A program made the position numbers and the translations under genes. A stretch of DNA of 64,000 bases from Tachypleus tridentatus (lineage: Eukaryota > Arthropoda > Merostomata > Xiphosura > Limulidae): the NCBI RefSeq assembly GCF_004210375.1, contig NC_134832.1:152331592-152395591 (forward strand), in the 5' to 3' direction. This document shows positions 59,041 through 64,000 of the stretch, piece by piece. Under the pieces are notes generated by a model, which worked only from the letters and a program-made list of their open reading frames with translations, was not told where the DNA came from and searched no databases. How positions within the stretch are numbered: position 1 is the stretch's first letter; each line of letters begins with the position of its first letter.

Positions 59041-59138
59041 TATTTGTAAATACTTGGCTATTGTCGTTTATTGATAAAACAATGGTTTAAGCAATGTATT
59101 AAGTTATAATAATTTAAAAGTTATGCTTTTTTTTCACA
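59041..59138. other. Junction between Tigger and hAT element 1
   Basis: AT-rich, ending in a pyrimidine tract and cag just before the first recognisable hAT codons. A splice acceptor of the hAT transposase gene is possible. Confidence 0.35.
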
Positions 59139-60787
59139 GTGTCTGTGAAATTTTGTGAAGTGACATCATCAAATTGTAAGGAGCAAAAGTATGAAGTTGA
59201 AAACAGAAATTTTAAGCAAGGGTACAAGGAAAATTTTACATTCACTGTTACAGGAGGTAAATCTTTGTATATTACCTGCAACGTGTTACTCAGTCATTAC
59301 AAAGCCAGTAACTTGAAACGCCACTATGAAACAAATCGGCCCGGCATGGCCAAGCGCGTTAAGGCGTGCGACTCGTAATCTGAGGGTCGCGGGTTCGCAT
59401 CCGCATCGCGCCAAACATGCTCGCCCTCCCAGCCGTGGGGGCGTTATAATGTGACGGTTAATCCCACTATTCGTTGGTAAAAGAGTAGCCCAAGATTTGG
59501 CGGTGGGTGGTGATGACTAGCTGCTTCCCTCTAGTCTTACACTGCTAAATTAGGGACAGCTAGCACAGATAGCCCTCGTGTAGCTTTGTGCGAAATTCCA
59601 AAACAAACAAATGAAACAAATCACAAAAAATTTTCATCTGATTATCCACCTAAATCAGAATTACGGAAAAATAAGTTAACTGTGTTAAAATCATCATTTA
59701 ATAGCCAGCAGACACTGTTTACAATGTTCACTAAGGAAGTTGATACAACGACTAAAGCTAGTTTTGTTATATCATGGAATATTGCTCGTACTAAACGCCA
59801 ATATTCTGATGGTGAATTTGTTAACAAGAATATAGCTGAAGTTGCTGCAGTGTTACATCCAAATAACACAAAACTTCAGTAATTAACAGCATAACCAGTA
59901 GCTTCACGCCACACTACAGAGAGACGTATCTCCCAGATCAGTACTGAAGTCGCACGCAAAATGCAAAATGATTTAAAGAATTATCTTGCATTTAGCTTAG
60001 CCCTTGACGAATCTACAGACATACAAGACAACCCACAACTGACGGTATTTATTCGTCATGTTTCGTCTGATGTAACTGTGAAAGAAGAGATGTTGGACTT
60101 ACTGGCACTAAAAAAAAAACTCGTGGTGTTGACATTAAATATGCGTTTGACAGAACCTTAACAAATGCTGATATTCCATTGGGTAAACTCGTCAATGTTG
60201 CAACAAATGAAGCACATGCAATGGTGGGGAAAAATGAAGGATTAATTGCACTTATGAAAAGAGATCCCAGCTTTACAGAGTTTCTCCCTGTTCATTGTAT
60301 TCATTGTGAACACCTGACAGCCAGATACTTCAAGTATGAAGATGTTATGAAACTTGTTCGTGAAATTGTCAATTCCATATGCTTAAATGGGAAGATCCAC
60401 CAACAGTTCAAAAATTTTATTGAATAACTGGAACTTGAAGATAAATCCAGTGATGTCTTTTATTTTGTATTGTGAAGTGGTTGTCAACCAGCAATGTCTT
60501 AAATAGGTTTGTGGATCCGATGTAACCTATTTTTACTTTTCTTGATGAAAAGAAAAGATTCCATTTTCAACAGGAAAATTATGAACGGATACAAGATCTA
60601 ATGTTCCTTACTGATATAATGAATCATCTGTAAACTCTCAACTTGGCACTACAAGGGAAGGATAATATTGTTTCTAGTCTTACTCAGACAATTTTCAACT
60701 TTCAGAATAAAATAAGAATTTTTTTTAAAGAGACATGTTGTGAAGAAACTTCAGTTACTTTCCCAATCTCAAAAGGAGAGTAAATAC
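59139..60787 (+). mobile_element. hAT element 1 (BED/GTF2IRD2-like), N-terminal and central parts
   Basis: 59139-59330: BED-like finger remnant, FTFTVTGGKSLYITCNVL, then NLKRHYETNH completed after the SINE at 59611. One zinc-binding Cys is replaced (YITC). 59620-59880: KNKLTVLKSSFNSQQTLF, SDGEFVNKNIAEVAAVLHP. 59961-60160: LAFSLALDESTDIQD (first catalytic Asp of hAT enzymes) and QLTVFIRHV. 60179-60427: GKLVNVATNEAHAMVGKNEG, where the family has TDGAPAM, then KRDPSFTEFLPVHCIHCEH. Stops and shifts thereafter. The transposase C-terminus lies inverted at 61218-61672. Resembles GTF2IRD2/Charlie-type hAT. Confidence 0.82.
59338..59610 (+). mobile_element. SINE family A, full length, with 12-bp target-site duplication
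   Basis: Starts ggcccggcatggccaagcgc and ends gcgaaattcc + (aaac)n. The word atgaaacaaatc flanks it on both sides (59326-59337 and 59611-59622), splitting the BED-finger codons of hAT element 1. Loop ctcgtaa and B box gggttcgcatccg in the head. Close to the copy at 30157, so the two inserted at a similar, fairly recent time. Confidence 0.95.
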
Positions 60788-60925
60788 ACAATTTGTAGGC
60801 CTGTGATGCAATAAAACAATTCAACAGACCAAACCGTAGGGGGGATGATTATATGCACCATACCTCCACCTAAAATGAAGTGGGGATGTATCCCCTTCCC
60901 CCAGGATCTATGCCCCTGACACACA
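60788..60925 (+). mobile_element. Possible hAT 3' terminal fragment
   Basis: G/C-rich phrases gtggggatgtatccccttcc and ccaggatctatgcccctg end at about 60919. Read inward this is caggggcatagatcctgggg, the CAGNG start usual for hAT ends. No partner end was found in the window. Confidence 0.4.
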
Positions 60926-60952
60926 CACACACACATACATATATATATATAC
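60920..60952. repeat. (AC)n/(AT)n simple repeat
   Basis: acacacacacacacac followed by atacatatatatatata. Confidence 0.9.
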
Positions 60953-61217
60953 CAAATGTTTTCAAAATCCTGGCTGATTATTACTTCAACTATATTTAGC
61001 GTACTTAATACGGAAACATCGAAGAAAAATAATCATATTTGCAGAAAGAGATATTTTAATCAGATACCACCTTACAAAATTTTAGTCTTGTCATAATATT
61101 TTTTGACACAGACATTCACACAATTATCAGGCTATTCGCTGCTAGTAGAGGTCTTGTGAGTCGTTGAAATTCTGGCTAATATGTTGTTAAAGCTGTACGA
61201 ATTACCTCTGGCAGGTG

Positions 61218-61672
61218 TTAATTTGTAAGGATTGCACGATACTTCAACTTCACAAACTTTATTACAGAGTACAGTAATTCACAGCAGTATGTTTTGTTGA
61301 AAATTGAGATGAGTCGCACACGGACTTCCTTCAGGTCAGGATATTTTATTTCTAGAATTTGCTTCCAGAACTCAATTGTAGAATGGTACTTATGGATCAT
61401 ATTTAGACCCAGGTCCTCCAGTAGTTCTATTAGTTCCATTTTCCACAGTAGATGATTCTGTAACTAGTTCGAAAATTGGATAACCATCATTGATCACATC
61501 AACTATGAATGGAGGTACAAGAAAGGAGAAGCAGGGCTTCAGATTCTGCAAGTTCTCAAACCTGTGTAGAGTATTATCAAGCAGTCCTTGTAATTTATAT
61601 TTAAATTCTTCCAATTTCTGGTTTTTTATTTCAATATCAAAGAATGTATTTACTCTCCTTTTGAGATTGGGA
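61218..61672 (-). pseudogene. hAT element 1 transposase, C-terminal part, inverted
   Basis: On the minus strand: NLKRRVNTFFDIEIKNQKLE, FKYKLQGLLDNTLHRFENL, SFLVPPFIVDVINDGYPIF, then in the next frame MELIELLEDLGL, HSTIEFWKQILEIKYPDL and LISIFNKTYCCELLYSVIKF. The last is the hAT dimerisation region. It is the expected continuation of the plus-strand part ending at 60787, since both carry the 27-base block beginning tcccaatctcaaaaggagag (60761-60787 direct; 61646-61672 inverted). A one-base frame change lies near 61420. Confidence 0.8.
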
Positions 61673-61767
61673 AGGATAATATTGTTTCTAATCTTACTCA
61701 GACAATTTTCAACTTTCAAAATAAAATAAGAATTTTTTTTTTAAAGAGACATGTTGTGAAGAAACTT
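61672..61767 (+). repeat. Second direct copy of a hAT 1 segment (first at 60658-60751)
   Basis: aaggataatattgtttct(a/g)g.. through atgttgtgaagaaactt is repeated almost base for base 1014 bases downstream of 60658, with two extra T in a T run. It directly abuts the inverted block on its left and hAT element 2 on its right. Confidence 0.92.
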
Positions 61768-63790
61768 TCTGATATTAGACAGTTCTGCAAGCCAGTTACT
61801 AGTACTACAAGTGACAATGCAGATGCAGATAATCCAACAACCTCAAACAAAGGAATAGAAACTTACCATACAGAGGAAATACCATGTTCATCAGAGGACG
61901 AGTCTGAAAATGCTTGTACAACTAATGCACATCATGAACCACCAGATAGTTGTGAAACAAGTTTGTGCAGTAACATTCAGTAATATCATTCAGACGCACA
62001 ACTAATATCAGGACAGAAAGTAAAATATCAAAATATCAACTTCCAGGGCAAGTGGTTAGATGAGTTCCCATGGCTGCACTTCGACAATCAGACTCAAAAA
62101 GTCATATGCTTTTATTGTGCCAAAGCGGAAAACAGAGGCCTTTTTACAGGGAAATTGGAGAGGCCAGTGGAGTATACCTTCATACCCACCAGTTTTTGCA
62201 ACTGGAAAAAGGCAAAACAGAAATTCATCGAACACCAATCCTCCTATCAGCACAGATTCGCTATATCTCCAGAAAGTTCACTTGATGTAACTCCAGTGAT
62301 TGTCCAGCTACATGATGGAAAAAAGAAGCAGCAGAAAGAATGCAAAAGAAGTCTAGCTAAAATATTCAGAAGTTTACGTTTCTTACTGCGTCAAGGTTTA
62401 GCATTACGTGAATAAACTAATATGGAGGGAAACTTCCTGCAGTTAATGAAGCTCCTGGATGAGGAAGATCCTGAGTTGACGGCCTACTTGTCAAAGAAAA
62501 CCACATTCACATCACCCCAGGCTCAGAATAAAATAATGGAGATGTTCAGCCATCAAATACTGAAGAACATATCACACTATGTGTAGTAAAGTAAAATCTT
62601 TGCATTAATAGTTGATGGCACTCAAGATGTTACAGGTGCCTAACAGGAAGCAATATGTGTACGATACGTAGATGAGAACCTTGATGTCCATGAGACATTT
62701 CTTGGTTTGTACAGTGTTTCCAATACACCTGGTGAAACAATATCCTCGACTATTCTTGATGTACTGACTAGACTCAATTTACCACTATCAGGATTAAGAG
62801 CACAAACCTATAATGGAGCCGCTAACATGAGTGGTGCGTACAGTGGATGCCAGGAAAAAAATAAAAGAGAAGCAACCATCTGCTTTGTTTTTTCACTGAG
62901 GAACACACAAGGCTAATTTAATAATGCAATATGCAGTTGAAGCTTGTGAATGTGTTCGAGATTCTATCCAGTAGGTACATGAACTTGGTGTCTTGCTTCA
63001 GAGTTCAAGCAAATGCAAGACAATCTTTGAAAATATTGTATCGTCAAACAGCCACAATGGTCCAGTTAAATACATCCGCCCACTGTGCCCAACACGCTGG
63101 TTGTGCCGCCTATCTGCAATTACATGTGCTAATGATCACTACAGTGACATTGTTGATTCTTTGTCTGAATTAGCAAATGAAAAATCAGATGTAGCAGTGA
63201 AAGCACGAGGTCTGCTGAACAGATTTGACAAAGGAAAGACAGTTTTAGGATTGTTGATGGCTCAGCATCCTTCAGCTGCATTAGAGGAACTAAATCGTGC
63301 ATTCTAAGCAAAATCAGCAACAATATCTGGCATGAATGAAGCATCTGTAATGACAGTTGATCAGTTGCGGGTGTTGCGAACAGAGGAATATTACAACAAG
63401 ATATTTGATGAAGATGAGAAAAAGGTAACTTCCCTACATCTGGTGCCTGTTGAACTACCACGCATTCGCAGACCCCCCAGAAGGATCACAGGTGATGGCT
63501 CAGCACACCATTCTGCAACAGCTAGAGATTACTAGAGAAGCCAATATTTTGAAATAGCTTATGAAATAATTCATAAACAGATCATCACAAAGGAGATCTA
63601 CGTTTAGGAACATGTAGATTAGAACACTAAATGAATCTCACTTCAATGAAAAGTATGAATAATTATGTGCTACATTGTATTGATGTGTAATTTTCAAGAG
63701 TTCGCAAAGACATTTCAATGATTTTTATCAAACAACATGAACAGTTTTTCAGTAGATATAAACTTATCAAGGGTAATTACTAATTTTATT
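61753..63790 (+). mobile_element. hAT element 2 (TTF finger/ZMYM1-like), decayed
   Basis: Frames in order: KKLSDIRQFCKPVTSTTS and an acidic Ser-rich stretch (61756-61980). TTF-type zinc finger WLHFDNQTQKVICFYC .. GLFTGK .. FCNWKKAKQKFIEHQSS (62070-62250). LLDEEDPELTAYLSKKT and IMEMFSHQILKNISHY (62440-62580). FALIVDGTQDVTG with the first catalytic Asp (62600), FLGLYSVSNTPGET, then AQTYNGAANMSGAYSG (62800) where the family has DGA, so the second Asp is Asn. RPLCPTRWLCRLSA (63085), LELPRIRRPPRR-like region (63455). At least five stops or shifts. The dimerisation end is not clear, and the element may run past the window. Confidence 0.8.
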
Positions 63791-64000
63791 AATATTTGAA
63801 AACGTAATTCATACAATGAAAGTTATTAGTAACCTTGTCAAGTATGATGGTCATCTTTTATACTGTGCAGTGTGCAGGAATAAATTCATGTGGCAGTTAA
63901 TTTGTGACACATTTGTCTTTATTCTATTCACATTTTGAAAACTGTTCACAACACCTCACTTATACAAACCTACATGGAAACCTTGAAGTATCGTGGTAAC
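63791..64000. other. End of window, nothing recognised
   Basis: AT-rich; could be the 3' end of hAT element 2. Confidence 0.3.

Noticed and set aside
1-64000. LTR retroelement or other virus-like copy
   Set aside because: No long terminal repeats, protease, integrase or capsid-type frames were recognised. All reverse-transcriptase traces are of the LINE type.

Overview
The window looks like animal nuclear DNA, AT-rich and crowded with transposons. It holds a split gene fragment with GT..AG introns, tRNA-derived SINEs, LINEs, Tc1/mariner, Tigger and hAT elements, minisatellites, and an intron-bearing eukaryotic tRNA gene. There are no operons, bacterial ribosome sites or CRISPR. The SINE with a Thr-like head and a conserved body ending in gcgaaattc + (caaa)n, together with the GC-rich LINE leader at 18.7 kb, remind me of horseshoe crab (Limulus/Tachypleus) sequence. 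That is recall, not a search, so the assignment to a chelicerate arthropod is tentative. I recognised no LTR retroelement or other virus-like copy.

Layout. 1-9 kb: low-copy DNA with the last two visible exons of a 4-hydroxyphenylpyruvate dioxygenase-like (probably HPDL) gene, at 2249-2370 and 5482-5617. 9-19.8 kb: a repeat field with SINEs, an internally deleted mariner (9769-10681), a 15-copy 39-bp minisatellite (10801-11397), a 4-copy 99-bp repeat (13445-13841), a deleted Tc1 element (15450-16447) and a LINE leader with ORF1 (18684-19770). 19.8-22.8 kb: nothing recognised. 22.8-25.5 kb: a decayed RNase H-bearing LINE on the minus strand. 25.5-29.4 kb: mostly featureless, with one inverted-repeat pair. 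29.4-32.7 kb: a second minus-strand LINE, broken by a SINE with a clean target-site duplication and carrying an ~83-bp minisatellite between its ORF1 remnant and its ORF2.

31.1-59.0 kb is the most striking part: six direct tandem copies of a 4.5-4.6 kb composite unit. Each unit holds the 5' part of the second LINE's ORF2, its ~83-bp minisatellite, the ORF1 remnant, a SINE, one intron-containing tRNA-Ile(UAU) gene, a decayed second SINE and a Tigger/pogo transposon. In units 1-5 the Tigger is cut at the same internal base and joined to the LINE. Unit 1 runs leftward into the longer LINE, and unit 6 runs rightward into the complete Tigger 3' end. The array therefore looks like a tandem duplication of a LINE-to-Tigger interval, later expanded and homogenised by unequal exchange. 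The result is six tRNA-Ile(UAU) loci at ~4.6 kb spacing, five of them structurally intact.

59.1-64 kb: two decayed hAT transposons, one BED/GTF2IRD2-like and one TTF/ZMYM1-like. The first has its C-terminal part inverted, and a 94-96 bp segment of it is duplicated at the junction with the second. Apart from the HPDL-like exons and the tRNA genes, almost everything recognisable here is transposon-derived, and every transposase or reverse-transcriptase reading frame is broken or lacks a catalytic residue.
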